From NCBI RefSeq assembly GCF_001598335.1, contig NZ_BCYT01000014.1, positions 18,793 through 82,792 of the forward strand: a DNA stretch of 64,000 bases, written 5' to 3'. Position numbers and translations under genes: made by a program. The stretch is from Sphingobium abikonense NBRC 16140 (GTDB taxonomy: Bacteria > Pseudomonadota > Alphaproteobacteria > Sphingomonadales > Sphingomonadaceae). A model generated the notes under the pieces. That model saw only the letters and a list, made by a program, of their open reading frames with translations, made no database searches and was not told where the DNA came from. Within the stretch, counting starts at the first letter, position 1; every line of letters begins with the position of its first letter. Below, piece after piece: positions 27,728 through 36,099 of the stretch.

Positions 27728-28595
27728 GGATGACATTTCCTGCGCTTGCAGCTTTCCTGTAGACGCGCTCTTGCGCGGCAAATTCGCTAAATGCATTTGC
27801 ATGGGTTGAAAAACGCAAGGTTTCCTTTGCACCAAGCCCCAGAAAACCGCCGCGGACCAGCGAGTCCCGGAACAGGCCGATCGCCCGGTCCTGCAAGGGC
27901 CGATCGAAATAGATGAGGACATTGCGGCAGGATATCAGATGCACCTCGCCGAACACCTGATCGCTGACCAGACTATGTTCGGCAAAGACCGTGCGCGCCC
28001 GCAGGCCGGGGTCGAAACGCGCGCCGCCATAAGCGGCGGTATAATGATCGCTAAGAGACGTGCGCGCGCCCGACGCCTGATGATTAGCGGTAAAGCCCGC
28101 CAGCCGGTCCAAGTCATAGATGCCCAGTTCCGCCTTGCGCAGCGCGGCCGGGCTGATGTCGGTCGCGTAAAACAGCGTGCGACTGTCCAGCCCCTCCTCC
28201 CGGAACAGAATGGCGAGGGAATAAAGTTCCTCCCCCGTACTGCATCCCGCCACCCAGACCTTGAGCGAGGGGAAGGTCGCGAGATGGGGAATCACTTCCT
28301 CGCGCAGCGCGCGAAAATAGGCGGGGTCGCGAAACATCTCGCTGACATGGATGGTCAGGAAACTCAGCAGGTCGGGCAGGATCGCGGGCTCATGCAGCAT
28401 GCGATGCTGCAACATGGACAGGCTTTCGCACCGGAAATATTGCTGCGCCCGCACCATGCGGCGCAGCATCGATCCCCGGGAATAGCCGCGAAAATCGAAC
28501 TGATGCCGACGCCACAGCAGGTCGAGCAAGCTGTCCAGCTCCAGCAATTGCAGCTCGTCGCCGGCGTCGTCCGCCACAACCATGTCCATCGTCAT
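27720..28595 (-). CDS. CheR-family protein methyltransferase
   Basis: A 291-aa S-adenosylmethionine-dependent methyltransferase of glutamates in chemoreceptor-like proteins. It has the CheR N-helical domain (about 15-75), then VWVAGCSTGEELYSLAI (SAM site, about 118-134), FYATDISPAALRKAE and LISCRNVLIYFD. It overlaps the hybrid kinase gene by 4 nt and the HWE kinase by 8 nt, so the three are one translation-coupled unit. No chemoreceptor, CheA or CheB is nearby; the target may be the hybrid kinase or a distant receptor. Confidence 0.9.
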   Translation of the reverse strand: MTMDMVVADDAGDELQLLELDSLLDLLWRRHQFDFRGYSRGSMLRRMVRAQQYFRCESLSMLQHRMLHEPAILPDLLSFLTIHVSEMFRDPAYFRALREEVIPHLATFPSLKVWVAGCSTGEELYSLAILFREEGLDSRTLFYATDISPAALRKAELGIYDLDRLAGFTANHQASGARTSLSDHYTAAYGGARFDPGLRARTVFAEHSLVSDQVFGEVHLISCRNVLIYFDRPLQDRAIGLFRDSLVRGGFLGLGAKETLRFSTHANAFSEFAAQERVYRKAASAGNVIHV

Positions 28596-31500
28596 CGCGG
28601 CATCCAGACGCGGACCAGAGACAGCAGCTTGTCGACGTCCAGCGGCTTTGCCAGATAGTCATTGGCCCCCGCCGCGATGCACTGCGCCTGATCCTGCGCG
28701 GTCGCCTTTGCTGTCAGGCTGATGATCGGCAGGTCGCGCCAGTCCGGATTGGCCCTGATCTCGCGCGTGGCCGTCAGCCCGTCCATTTCGGGCATCATCA
28801 CGTCCATCAGCACCAGGTCGATTTCCCGACCGCGCTCGCCCTCCAGGAATGTAAGCGCCTCCACGCCGTTGCGCGCGATATGGACGGTCGCGCCATGCGG
28901 CTCGAACAGGCTGGTGAGCGCATAGATGTTGCGCACATCATCCTCCGCCACCAGGATGTTGCGCCCTTCCAACAGCGCGTCGCGATTGAGCGCGGTCGCC
29001 AGCATCGCCTGCTGCCGCGCAGGCAGGTCGGCGACCACCTGATGCAGGAACAGCGTCACCTCATCGAGCAGCCGTTCGGGCGACTTGGCCCCCTTGATGA
29101 TGATCGACTTGGAATAGCGGCGCAGGCGCAGCTCTTCCTCGGCCGACAGGTCGCGGCCGGTATAGACGATGACCGGCGGGAAGGAGAGGCTGTCGTCGCG
29201 GCTCAGCTTTTCCAGCAGTTCAAAGCCCGATGCGTCGGGCAGGTTGAGGTCCATGACCATGCAATCGAATGTCTGGGTCGACAACCGGTCCAGACATTCG
29301 CTTGCGTCGGCTGCCTCCACCGTGTCCACGTCGCGCGTCGCCAGCAGCAGGCGCAGGCTTTCCCGCTGGGTCGCGTCATCCTCCACCAGCAGCACGCGGC
29401 GCATGCGGGCGGAAAAATGATGCTGCAAGCCTTCCAGGACATCGGCCAGCTCCTGCCGTTTGACCGGCTTGAACATATAGCCCACCGCGCCACTGGACAG
29501 CGCCGCATGGGCATGGTCGGCCACGGACACGCAATGCACCGGAATATGCCGGGTATTGACGTCGCGCTTCAACCGGTCGAGCACGGACAGGCCGCTATGG
29601 TCGGGCAGCCCCATGTCGAGGATGATCGCCTGCGGCACGAACTGGCGCGCCAGCGTCACCCCTTCGTCCGCGCTTTCGGCCAGCAGGCACTGAAAATCCA
29701 TTTCTCGCGCCAAGTCGCACAATATGCGGGCGAAAGCGGGATCGTCCTCGACAAACAGGATGACGCGGCTGTCGCCGGTCAGCGCGTCCCGATCATCCTC
29801 GACGGACCGGGCACGGGGAAGCGGCGCTGGCAGGTCGGTGCGGGTCGCCAGCAGCGGGGCCGCCTCGCGCGGCGCGGGCCGATAATGCGAACGGGTAACG
29901 GGCGTCTCGGCGAAATGGCGCGGCAGGGTGAGCGTGAAGCTACTCCCCTCCCCCGGTGCGCTCACCAGACTGATCTCGCCGCCCAGCAATTTCGCCAGCT
30001 CGCGTGAGATCGACAGGCCCAGCCCCGTGCCGCCATATTTGCGGCTGACCGACCCATCGGCCTGTCGGAAGGGTTCGAACACCGTCTGCTGTTGCTCGGC
30101 TGGGATGCCGATGCCCGTATCATGCACGGTAAAGGCGATGGCATCGTCGCCCGCCTCTTCCACCGTCAGCGTCACTTCGCCCTTGTCAGTAAACTTGATC
30201 GCGTTCGACAGGAAATTCTTGAGGATCTGCTCCACCCGATGAGGGTCGCTCTCAATCTCGACCGGCATCGCCCCGACCGCGGGTATCCGCAACGCAATCC
30301 CTTTCTGGCGGGCGCCCGGCTCCAGCAGAGCATGCAGCTTCTCGACCATCGGCGCGATGCGCATGGGGCGCGTCTGAAGGTCTACATGCCCCGCCTCGAT
30401 CTTCGAAATATCCAATATGTCGTTGATCAGCAGCAACAGGTCGTTGCCGGACGTCTCGATGGTTTCGGCATGGCGCACCTGCTCCGGAGTCAAATTGCCA
30501 GCCCGATTATCGGCCAGCAATCGCGCCATGATCAGCAGGGAATTGAGCGGGGTGCGCAGTTCGTGGCTCATATTGGCCAGAAATTCGGATTTGTAGCGGC
30601 TCGCCTGCTCCAGTTCGCGCGCCTGTTCCTCCAGCGACGCCTGCGCGCGCGTCAGGTCATTGCGTTGCTGGACCAGTTGCTGGGTCTGCTCCTCCAGCTC
30701 AACATTGGTCTGTTCCAGTTCCGCCTGCTGCGTTTCCAGCCGCGCCTGCGAATCAAGCAGCACCCGGCTCTGCTCCTCCAGTTCCTCGTTCGCGCTGCGC
30801 AATTCCTCGCTTTGCGCCTGCAATTCTTCCGATTGCTGCTGCGTTTCCTCCAGCAGTTCCTGCAAGCGCTCACGATAGCGCGCGGCGCGGATCGCCTTGC
30901 CGATCGCTTCCCCCGCCCGTTCCAACAGCACCAACGCCTGCGCGTCAGGCTCCTGCGCAAAGCCGATCTCCAGCACGGCAACCACATCATCGTCGGCGCA
31001 AGCGGGCGCGACCAGCATGGTTGTGGGCGCGGCCTGACCCATGCCGGTGCCATAGGACAAATAGGAAGATGGCACCGGGCCAATCCGAACAGTCCGCCGT
31101 TCCGTGATGGCAACGCCGATCAAGCCATCGTCCGGCCCGGTCGACGCAATGATGTCAGCGCCCTGCGGCACCCCGATGCTGGCGATCCGGCGATAAGCCG
31201 CGCCATCATCGACGAACAGCAACGCCGCCTGCGCGTCCAGCCGGGTCGTGAGATAACGGAGCAGGTCTTCGCCCAACGTGGCCAGACTGCGTTCGCCCGC
31301 CATCGCCCGGCCAATGCCGATCTGCGACCGCTGCACCCACTCCTCGCGCCGCACCGCGAGCTTGGTGCGGATGAACAGATAGCCAAGGCCACCCAGAAGC
31401 CAGGCCGTCAGGCCTCCAAGCGAGCGATTGACCTGCGCCACCACCGGATCGACGCCCGCCGGCGCAATCTGATAGCCGATCACCATCAGCAACGTCGCGA

Positions 31501-31696
31501 TTGCCGCCAGCAACGGCGGAATGATCGCCCGTGACGTCATGTAGGACAATGTTATGGGGAGCAGGTACAGCACCCATACCGACATGCCGAGCGGTAATGC
31601 CGTATCCGCCAGAAAAGGCGGGATCATCAGGATCAGAAGGGCTAGAGGGAGCAACGTCGCTGATCGCGCCGGGGTCATCCCGAACAGGGAGGGCAT
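28592..31696 (-). CDS. Membrane hybrid histidine kinase with three receivers
   Basis: A 1034-aa protein. About four hydrophobic segments lie in residues 10-110, followed by a GAF-like domain (about 125-275). A long Glu/Gln-rich coiled coil (about 280-365) precedes HisKA (NMSHELRTPLNS, phospho-His near 376), the HATPase (about 480-610, TGIGIPAEQQQT, GGTGLGLSIS) and three receivers. The receivers are visible as VILFVEDDPAFARIL, VLLVEDDATQRESL and ILVAEDDVRNIYAL, each with its Asp motif (LDMGLPD, MDLNLPD, MDVMMPEMDG). It is the first gene of the kinase-CheR-HWE kinase operon, so it probably senses an envelope or cytoplasmic signal and branches it. Confidence 0.88.
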   Translation of the reverse strand: MPSLFGMTPARSATLLPLALLILMIPPFLADTALPLGMSVWVLYLLPITLSYMTSRAIIPPLLAAIATLLMVIGYQIAPAGVDPVVAQVNRSLGGLTAWLLGGLGYLFIRTKLAVRREEWVQRSQIGIGRAMAGERSLATLGEDLLRYLTTRLDAQAALLFVDDGAAYRRIASIGVPQGADIIASTGPDDGLIGVAITERRTVRIGPVPSSYLSYGTGMGQAAPTTMLVAPACADDDVVAVLEIGFAQEPDAQALVLLERAGEAIGKAIRAARYRERLQELLEETQQQSEELQAQSEELRSANEELEEQSRVLLDSQARLETQQAELEQTNVELEEQTQQLVQQRNDLTRAQASLEEQARELEQASRYKSEFLANMSHELRTPLNSLLIMARLLADNRAGNLTPEQVRHAETIETSGNDLLLLINDILDISKIEAGHVDLQTRPMRIAPMVEKLHALLEPGARQKGIALRIPAVGAMPVEIESDPHRVEQILKNFLSNAIKFTDKGEVTLTVEEAGDDAIAFTVHDTGIGIPAEQQQTVFEPFRQADGSVSRKYGGTGLGLSISRELAKLLGGEISLVSAPGEGSSFTLTLPRHFAETPVTRSHYRPAPREAAPLLATRTDLPAPLPRARSVEDDRDALTGDSRVILFVEDDPAFARILCDLAREMDFQCLLAESADEGVTLARQFVPQAIILDMGLPDHSGLSVLDRLKRDVNTRHIPVHCVSVADHAHAALSSGAVGYMFKPVKRQELADVLEGLQHHFSARMRRVLLVEDDATQRESLRLLLATRDVDTVEAADASECLDRLSTQTFDCMVMDLNLPDASGFELLEKLSRDDSLSFPPVIVYTGRDLSAEEELRLRRYSKSIIIKGAKSPERLLDEVTLFLHQVVADLPARQQAMLATALNRDALLEGRNILVAEDDVRNIYALTSLFEPHGATVHIARNGVEALTFLEGERGREIDLVLMDVMMPEMDGLTATREIRANPDWRDLPIISLTAKATAQDQAQCIAAGANDYLAKPLDVDKLLSLVRVWMPR

Positions 31697-31792
31697 CGTG
31701 TCTTCATTCTTTCGTCACAGCGCCCCCACGCCGCGCCGCCATATTGCAAGCCGGTCGCGACGACGCAAGGCTATTCAAACAAATACGCGCCA

Positions 31793-31810
31793 ACCAACGG
31801 AGCGGTTGGT
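31793..31810 (-). terminator. Possible weak terminator after parB
   Basis: ACCAAC and GTTGGT arms (6 bp) flank six bases; on the minus strand they are followed by TGGCGCGTATTTGTTTG. It lies in the 164-bp gap between parB and the hybrid kinase gene. The rest of that gap should hold the kinase operon promoter. Confidence 0.35.
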
Positions 31811-31860
31811 CCGCACTTGCCAATTTTGAACAGGACCTCTTGCCATTGGCGGCATTCGCC

Positions 31861-32904
31861 TCATCCGGCGGGCCAGTGATTGTCCAACAGATCGCGCAAT
31901 GCCGCCTCAACCTCAGCCCGTTCGCCCCCACCCTTGTGAAACAAGGTCACGGTCACGCCGCGCCGGTCTTTCGCATCGACGCGCAACAGCGGCGCACCAC
32001 TGCCGCTATGAATGATGACCGCATCCGATCCTGTCCTCTTGGGGGCCTTGGGCGGGCGCGCCTTGTCCCGCATTGTGCCGGTCATGCCGGCCGCCGCCAC
32101 CAGAGCCCGGATCATTTCCGGCGCATTGGCCGGACCATCCCCCTCCCCTGCCAGTCGCGCCTCGTAAATCCGCCTTGCCTCGCCCAGCACCGCCGCGCGC
32201 ATGTCGTCGGCTTTCAGGATCGGCTTCAAACTGCCGATATGCGAAATCTTGAGATCGAAGGGATCGGGGAACGCCTGCACCAAATCCTGCGGCAGCCGCG
32301 CAAGGTCAAGATAGCGGCTTAGCCATGCTTCCGACTGGTTGAGCCGTTTGGCCATCTGCTTCTGACTGCCGCCATAATAGAGGTCGAGCGCCTTCAAATA
32401 ATCGCGCGCGCGCTCCAGATCACTAAGGTCCGCGCGCGCACGATTCTCCAGATCGGAGACGCGAAACGCCTGCTCGTCAGTTAAGTCCCTGATTTCAACG
32501 AGATAGCGTATCTCGGGATGATTATGCTGCCGCAGCCACGACACCGCCCAATGTCGCCGCGCGCCGCAAATCACCTCGAAATCATAATCCGGGTCCTGAA
32601 CCCGCCGAACGATCGCGGGCACTTCCTGCTTACCCTGCGCCAGAATGCTTTCAATGAGATCGTTGCACCGATCCTCGTTCAGCGCGGCATAGTCGCGATT
32701 ATGCCGATGCCATATGCGACAGCGCGCGGGGTCGACCAGTTCCTGGGGGTTGTTCACAACCGATCCCGACGCCAGCTCTGCCAGACGATTGTTGCGACCG
32801 CCCAGCACGCCGACGCCCAGCCGCGTCGGCCTGCCCTGCCCTTCGGCGCCCGGATCGACGGCAGACACCAGATCAGCCATGAAACTCTTGTTTCTGGAGT
32901 TCAT
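31861..32904 (-). CDS. parB: ParB-family partition protein
   Basis: A 347-aa CTP-switch, centromere-binding protein. The N-terminal domain (about 60-160) contains GKQEVPAIVRR and VICGARRHWAVSWLRQ, matching the ParB/Srx CTPase motif (GxRRxxA). A helix-turn-helix region follows (GSQKQMAKRLNQSEAWLSRYLDLARLP, HTH near 185-215). The C-terminus is a short dimer domain. A strong RBS (GGGAGGGG) precedes the ATG at 32904. It lies directly after parA, and the 46-bp gap between the two carries a parS-like site. Confidence 0.92.
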   Translation of the reverse strand: MNSRNKSFMADLVSAVDPGAEGQGRPTRLGVGVLGGRNNRLAELASGSVVNNPQELVDPARCRIWHRHNRDYAALNEDRCNDLIESILAQGKQEVPAIVRRVQDPDYDFEVICGARRHWAVSWLRQHNHPEIRYLVEIRDLTDEQAFRVSDLENRARADLSDLERARDYLKALDLYYGGSQKQMAKRLNQSEAWLSRYLDLARLPQDLVQAFPDPFDLKISHIGSLKPILKADDMRAAVLGEARRIYEARLAGEGDGPANAPEMIRALVAAAGMTGTMRDKARPPKAPKRTGSDAVIIHSGSGAPLLRVDAKDRRGVTVTLFHKGGGERAEVEAALRDLLDNHWPAG

Positions 32905-32923
32905 GCCACCCCTCCCTCATCCC

Positions 32924-32943
32924 GAATTGCAGGGCTGCAATTT
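32924..32943. promoter_or_regulatory. parS-like centromere site 1
   Basis: GAATTGCAG-GG-CTGCAATTT: 8-bp perfect inverted arms (AATTGCAG/CTGCAATT) around GG, between parA and parB. It differs from the other two copies by one base at the left end. Confidence 0.8.
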
Positions 32944-32950
32944 GGCGCGC

Positions 32951-34153
32951 TCATGCATGCCCCTCCTTGCGCAGCCGCCCCAGATGGCTGGGCCAAGTCT
33001 TGCGAATATCCAGCTCTATCTCCGCATTCACCCCGTCCAGATAGGTCAGGCACCGGTCGCGCACCGCCTTGCTGGTCATCGGCCCTTCCAGTTCATAGAC
33101 CGTCATCAACCGCGCAGTCGCATTGTCGATTTCCGCCGAGTCCTTGAGCGGGGTACGCACCATGGCATTGCCATAGACCTGCCGCATCAGGTCGAGCAGC
33201 CCCTTCTGCATCGACTTGCCTTCATCCACCTTGGACGCCACGAACCGCAGGAACGCGAGCTGCGGCGCAAGATCGTAGGACGCCAGTTCCTGGATCGTCT
33301 CGTCCAGCATGGCCAGGAAAGCAGCGGTTGAGGAAAAGTCCATAACCGTCGGGGGCACCGGCACGACCAGCGCATTGGCCGCCCGCAGCACCGACAGCGA
33401 AATGGCGCCAAGCGCGGGCGGCGGGTCCAGGATGATGACGTCGTACAAATCCTGCACCGACGCGATGCCATGCGCCATCCGGTCGAGCAACGCCCCCTGC
33501 CCCCGCGCCATCCGCGCGGCCAGTTCATATTCGGACTGGAACAGCCGCAAATTGGCGGGAATCAGGTCCAGGCCATCGAAATGCGTCTTCTTGATCGCAT
33601 AGTCGAGCGACGCCCGCTCCCCTTCGCGCAGATAGGGGTAGAGCGTCTCATTCTCGTCCAGATCAAGGTCGGGAACATAGCCGAACAGGGTCGTGGCCGA
33701 CGCCTGGCTGTCGCAATCGATCAGCAGCACCCGATAGCCGCGGATCGCCAGATATTGAGCGAGATGGACCGATATCGTGGACTTGCCCACGCCACCCTTG
33801 AAATTCTGCACGGCGATGATCGAACAAGGATCCTCGCGATCGCGCCAGGGCCGCGTGCCGAACGTGCCGCGCATGTCGTTGAGCTGCGCCAGCGTATAGC
33901 CCATGCGTCGTCCATTGTCGGCGCGGGGAGGGGGGACGAGCCGACCATCGCTCTCCGCTTCCCGAATCGCCGCTGTCGTCCGCCCGACCAGATCGGCCGC
34001 CTTGCCAATCTGAAATGTCGGCTCACGCCGTTCGTCTGCGCGGGCATTGCGCGCAGAATTGCGCAGTTTTTCGAGGACAGACGATGATCGCGCGGCTAGA
34101 GTGGCAACATCCAGTGCTTCCCCCAGCCGCACTTGTTCAAATGCGGAAGCCAT
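32951..34153 (-). CDS. parA: ParA-family partition ATPase with N-terminal HTH
   Basis: A 400-aa ATPase that moves replicon copies with ParB. The N-terminal 100 residues form a winged HTH region (IGKAADLVGRTTAAIREAE, a MerR-like helix pair) typical of type Ia partition ATPases that also repress their own promoter. The ATPase domain has the deviant Walker A FKGGVGKSTISVHLA (about 117-131), LIDCDSQASAT (A') and IILDPPPALG (Walker B). The RBS AAGGAG precedes the ATG. The promoter and the two inverted iteron copies lie upstream (34154-34360). Confidence 0.93.
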   Translation of the reverse strand: MASAFEQVRLGEALDVATLAARSSSVLEKLRNSARNARADERREPTFQIGKAADLVGRTTAAIREAESDGRLVPPPRADNGRRMGYTLAQLNDMRGTFGTRPWRDREDPCSIIAVQNFKGGVGKSTISVHLAQYLAIRGYRVLLIDCDSQASATTLFGYVPDLDLDENETLYPYLREGERASLDYAIKKTHFDGLDLIPANLRLFQSEYELAARMARGQGALLDRMAHGIASVQDLYDVIILDPPPALGAISLSVLRAANALVVPVPPTVMDFSSTAAFLAMLDETIQELASYDLAPQLAFLRFVASKVDEGKSMQKGLLDLMRQVYGNAMVRTPLKDSAEIDNATARLMTVYELEGPMTSKAVRDRCLTYLDGVNAEIELDIRKTWPSHLGRLRKEGHA

Positions 34154-34271
34154 AGCTGCTCCTTGTGAAACTAGCGTGTTACATCCCCGATTTTCACTTT
34201 CTCGTCAATATGGGCCTCTCTTTCGCAAATCAGGATAACGCGACATTTGCGACGCAAGCAACTGATCGTAG

Positions 34272-34330
34272 CCTGACCTATTGGGGGCAATATAGCAGAG
34301 CGCGGGCGAAGCAACCTGACCTATTGGGGG
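34272..34330 (-). repeat. Two iteron copies upstream of parA, inverted relative to the main array
   Basis: CCTGACCTATTGGGGG occurs at 34272-34287 and 34315-34330, 43 bp apart. Its complement, CCCCCAATAGGTCAGG, fits the iteron consensus seen upstream of repA (CCCCCA-NN-AGGTCAGG). RepA binding here could couple replication control to parA transcription. Confidence 0.75.
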
Positions 34331-34341
34331 AAGCCAACACG

Positions 34342-34361
34342 AAATTGCAGGGCTGCAATTT
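34342..34361. promoter_or_regulatory. parS-like centromere site 2
   Basis: AAATTGCAG-GG-CTGCAATTT, a 9-bp perfect inverted repeat with 2-bp centre, 11 bp beyond the second iteron copy and about 190 bp upstream of parA. Confidence 0.82.
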
Positions 34362-34532
34362 GCTTCTTGTAGTCGCTCTGCGGGGCGTTCCGTCTTGGAC
34401 TAGAGGTGGCATGAGCGCAGCCCCCAATGGGGCCAATTGCGATCTAAAGCTCGGCGCGCTTTGTAGGGCATTCGCCATCGTTACTGCGGCCTCGCCACCC
34501 CGACCGGGTGGTTCGTCGCACATTGTTCGATG

Positions 34533-34558
34533 TTGGTTTTGCCTGATGGCAAAGCCAA
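34533..34558. other. Hairpin in the parA-repA intergenic region
   Basis: TTGGTTTTGCC and GGCAAAGCCAA pair at 10 of 11 positions (one wobble) across TGAT. There is no following T tract on either strand. The 629-bp stretch 34154-34782 otherwise holds the parA promoter region, two iterons and two parS-like sites, and no gene I can support. A small regulatory RNA is possible but unproven. Confidence 0.35.
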
Positions 34559-34760
34559 TCGGTTTGCCTTCATGGAACGATCCTGAACATGAAGCGAAGC
34601 AGACGCCGGCTGCTAGGACAGTGGGGAAGGGCGCTGGCGCGCTAATGTGATCCCCAGAAACGGTCGGTGCCGATCACACCACTGAATGTTTCGAAGAACC
34701 GCGCAGACTTCCTTGGTAAGACCCGATCCCGATCGGTTACGCCAAATTTTAAAAGCGCCG

Positions 34761-34780
34761 AAATTGCAGGGCTGCAATTT
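34761..34780. promoter_or_regulatory. parS-like centromere site 3
   Basis: AAATTGCAG-GG-CTGCAATTT, identical to site 2, ending 2 bp before the repA stop codon. Confidence 0.82.
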
Positions 34781-34782
34781 GG

Positions 34783-35991
34783 CTATCCGGGACGGCCGCG
34801 CCGCGCGAAGAACGCCTCGCAAAACCCCTTCCAGGATTTCTCCAGTTTGCTACCGGACAGGCTCTCCAGCCGATCGCCCATCGTCTCGCGATAGGCATCA
34901 GCGATCAAGTCGACGTCCCAGCCACCGCCGTGCCGCAGGCCGATCGCTCGCGCCGCTTGCTCAGTCACTCCGAAATGCAGTTTCCCACGCGGGAATCGCG
35001 CCCATGGCTGTGCCGATGTGTCGGGCTCGCTGTCCTTCTTGGTCGACAGTGACGTCGTCACAGCCTTCAGCAGGTGCGTGACCTCAGCGGGATCGGCAGC
35101 TTTCTGGTCGCTGATCGCTACCACCGTTTCTACCGCCTGCTCCCGCCGCGCCTTGCGTCCGGCAGAATGGCGCGCCAGCTCGTCAACAGTGGCGATCTGC
35201 GATGGCGCGCCCTTTGGCGCGAAACGAAATTCGATCTCCACCACGGCGCGCCCCCGACGCACTTCTTCCCACTCCACGGTAAAATGGGCGAGCTGGTCAA
35301 TCTCCGTTTTGGCGATCTTCAACACCTTCCGGCGCAACTGCGCGAAATCGCCATATTTATCGGGATCGATGCCCAACGCTGCTCGCAAGCCGACGATATC
35401 GACCTTCCAGACCGGCTGCCGGCGGTGCAGGCGAAGGGCGCCCTCCTCATATAGTTTTAGCGCATAGGCAGAGCGGAACCCCAGCACTGCCTGCCGGTTC
35501 ATGACCGCATAGGTTTCCGATTCCTGGATCAATCGCCGGGCATCGGGCGTGAACTGCCATTCGATCCAGCCGGTCTCCTTGTCGCCATCCTCCACTTCTT
35601 CCCAGGATGCCTGGATCAGGTTGAACCGCTTGGTTGCGCGCTTGCCCCGCCAGCTCTTGTCATCCTCCGCAAACAAGGTGCGATGCAGTTCCTCCAGCAT
35701 ATCGACGATCCGCTCATTGCCTTTATGGCCGCGCCGGATATCGGCCTTGCGCATGCGGTGGGGAATGTCGCGCCATGCATCGCCTCCCGCGGTCAGGATC
35801 ATTAGTGCCAGCAAGCGCGAGGCGGTCAGGCTGAGCGACTGGCCTTTGACGAACCGCACTTCCACCAGGCGACCTGGTTTGACGAACTCATCGCTACCCT
35901 TGCGCGCGAGCGCGGTTGCGACCCGCATGGATCGCGGCGTCGCCGCCTGTTCGTCATCTTCCCCTTGCTCGGCTCTGGCAGAATCGGTCAT
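34783..35991 (-). CDS. repA: Rep_3-type plasmid/chromid replication initiator
   Basis: An initiator of about 402 aa that binds iterons. The Rep_3 family double winged-helix pattern is visible: SLSLTASRLLALMILTAGG (about 42-60), RFNLIQASWEEV, YAVMNRQAVLGFRSAYALKLYEEG (about 160-183, the family's key helix) and the second WH region (VDIVGLRAALGIDPDKYGDFAQLRRKVL). A C-terminal extension of about 130 residues is less conserved. The frame continues to a TTG at 36042, but that would run into the inverted repeat that looks like its operator, so I use the ATG at 35991. Flanked by iterons and parS-like sites. Confidence 0.9.
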   Translation of the reverse strand: MTDSARAEQGEDDEQAATPRSMRVATALARKGSDEFVKPGRLVEVRFVKGQSLSLTASRLLALMILTAGGDAWRDIPHRMRKADIRRGHKGNERIVDMLEELHRTLFAEDDKSWRGKRATKRFNLIQASWEEVEDGDKETGWIEWQFTPDARRLIQESETYAVMNRQAVLGFRSAYALKLYEEGALRLHRRQPVWKVDIVGLRAALGIDPDKYGDFAQLRRKVLKIAKTEIDQLAHFTVEWEEVRRGRAVVEIEFRFAPKGAPSQIATVDELARHSAGRKARREQAVETVVAISDQKAADPAEVTHLLKAVTTSLSTKKDSEPDTSAQPWARFPRGKLHFGVTEQAARAIGLRHGGGWDVDLIADAYRETMGDRLESLSGSKLEKSWKGFCEAFFARRGRPG

Positions 35992-36019
35992 GGCACACCC
36001 CGGTGAGGCGATAAAAATG

Positions 36020-36054
36020 CCTGTCCTGCCGTGGCGCGTCAAGTCAGGACAGGA
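36020..36054. promoter_or_regulatory. Inverted repeat upstream of repA, likely RepA operator
   Basis: CCTGTCCTG (36020-36028) and CAGGACAGG (36046-36054) form a perfect 9-bp inverted repeat with a 17-bp spacer, 29 bp before the repA ATG. The arm sequence matches part of iteron C (CAGGACAGGAA). This is the classic design in which Rep dimers repress repA while monomers bind iterons. Confidence 0.7.
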
Positions 36055-36070
36055 TGGCTACCGCCCGCTG

Positions 36071-36088
36071 CCCCCATGAGGTCAGGAT
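36071..36088 (+). repeat. Solitary iteron copy A
   Basis: CCCCCATGAGGTCAGGAT, one full copy of the iteron, 17 bp beyond the operator and 113 bp before the main array. Confidence 0.75.
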
Positions 36089-36099
36089 GGAATTACGGT

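Noticed and set aside
34165..34650. Plus-strand frame of about 161 codons between parA and repA
   Set aside because: It covers iterons and parS-like site 2, has no family similarity I can see and no good RBS.
35992..36042. N-terminal extension of repA to a TTG at 36042
   Set aside because: It would translate half of the inverted repeat that looks like the repA operator, and the ATG at 35991 begins a typical acidic N-terminus.
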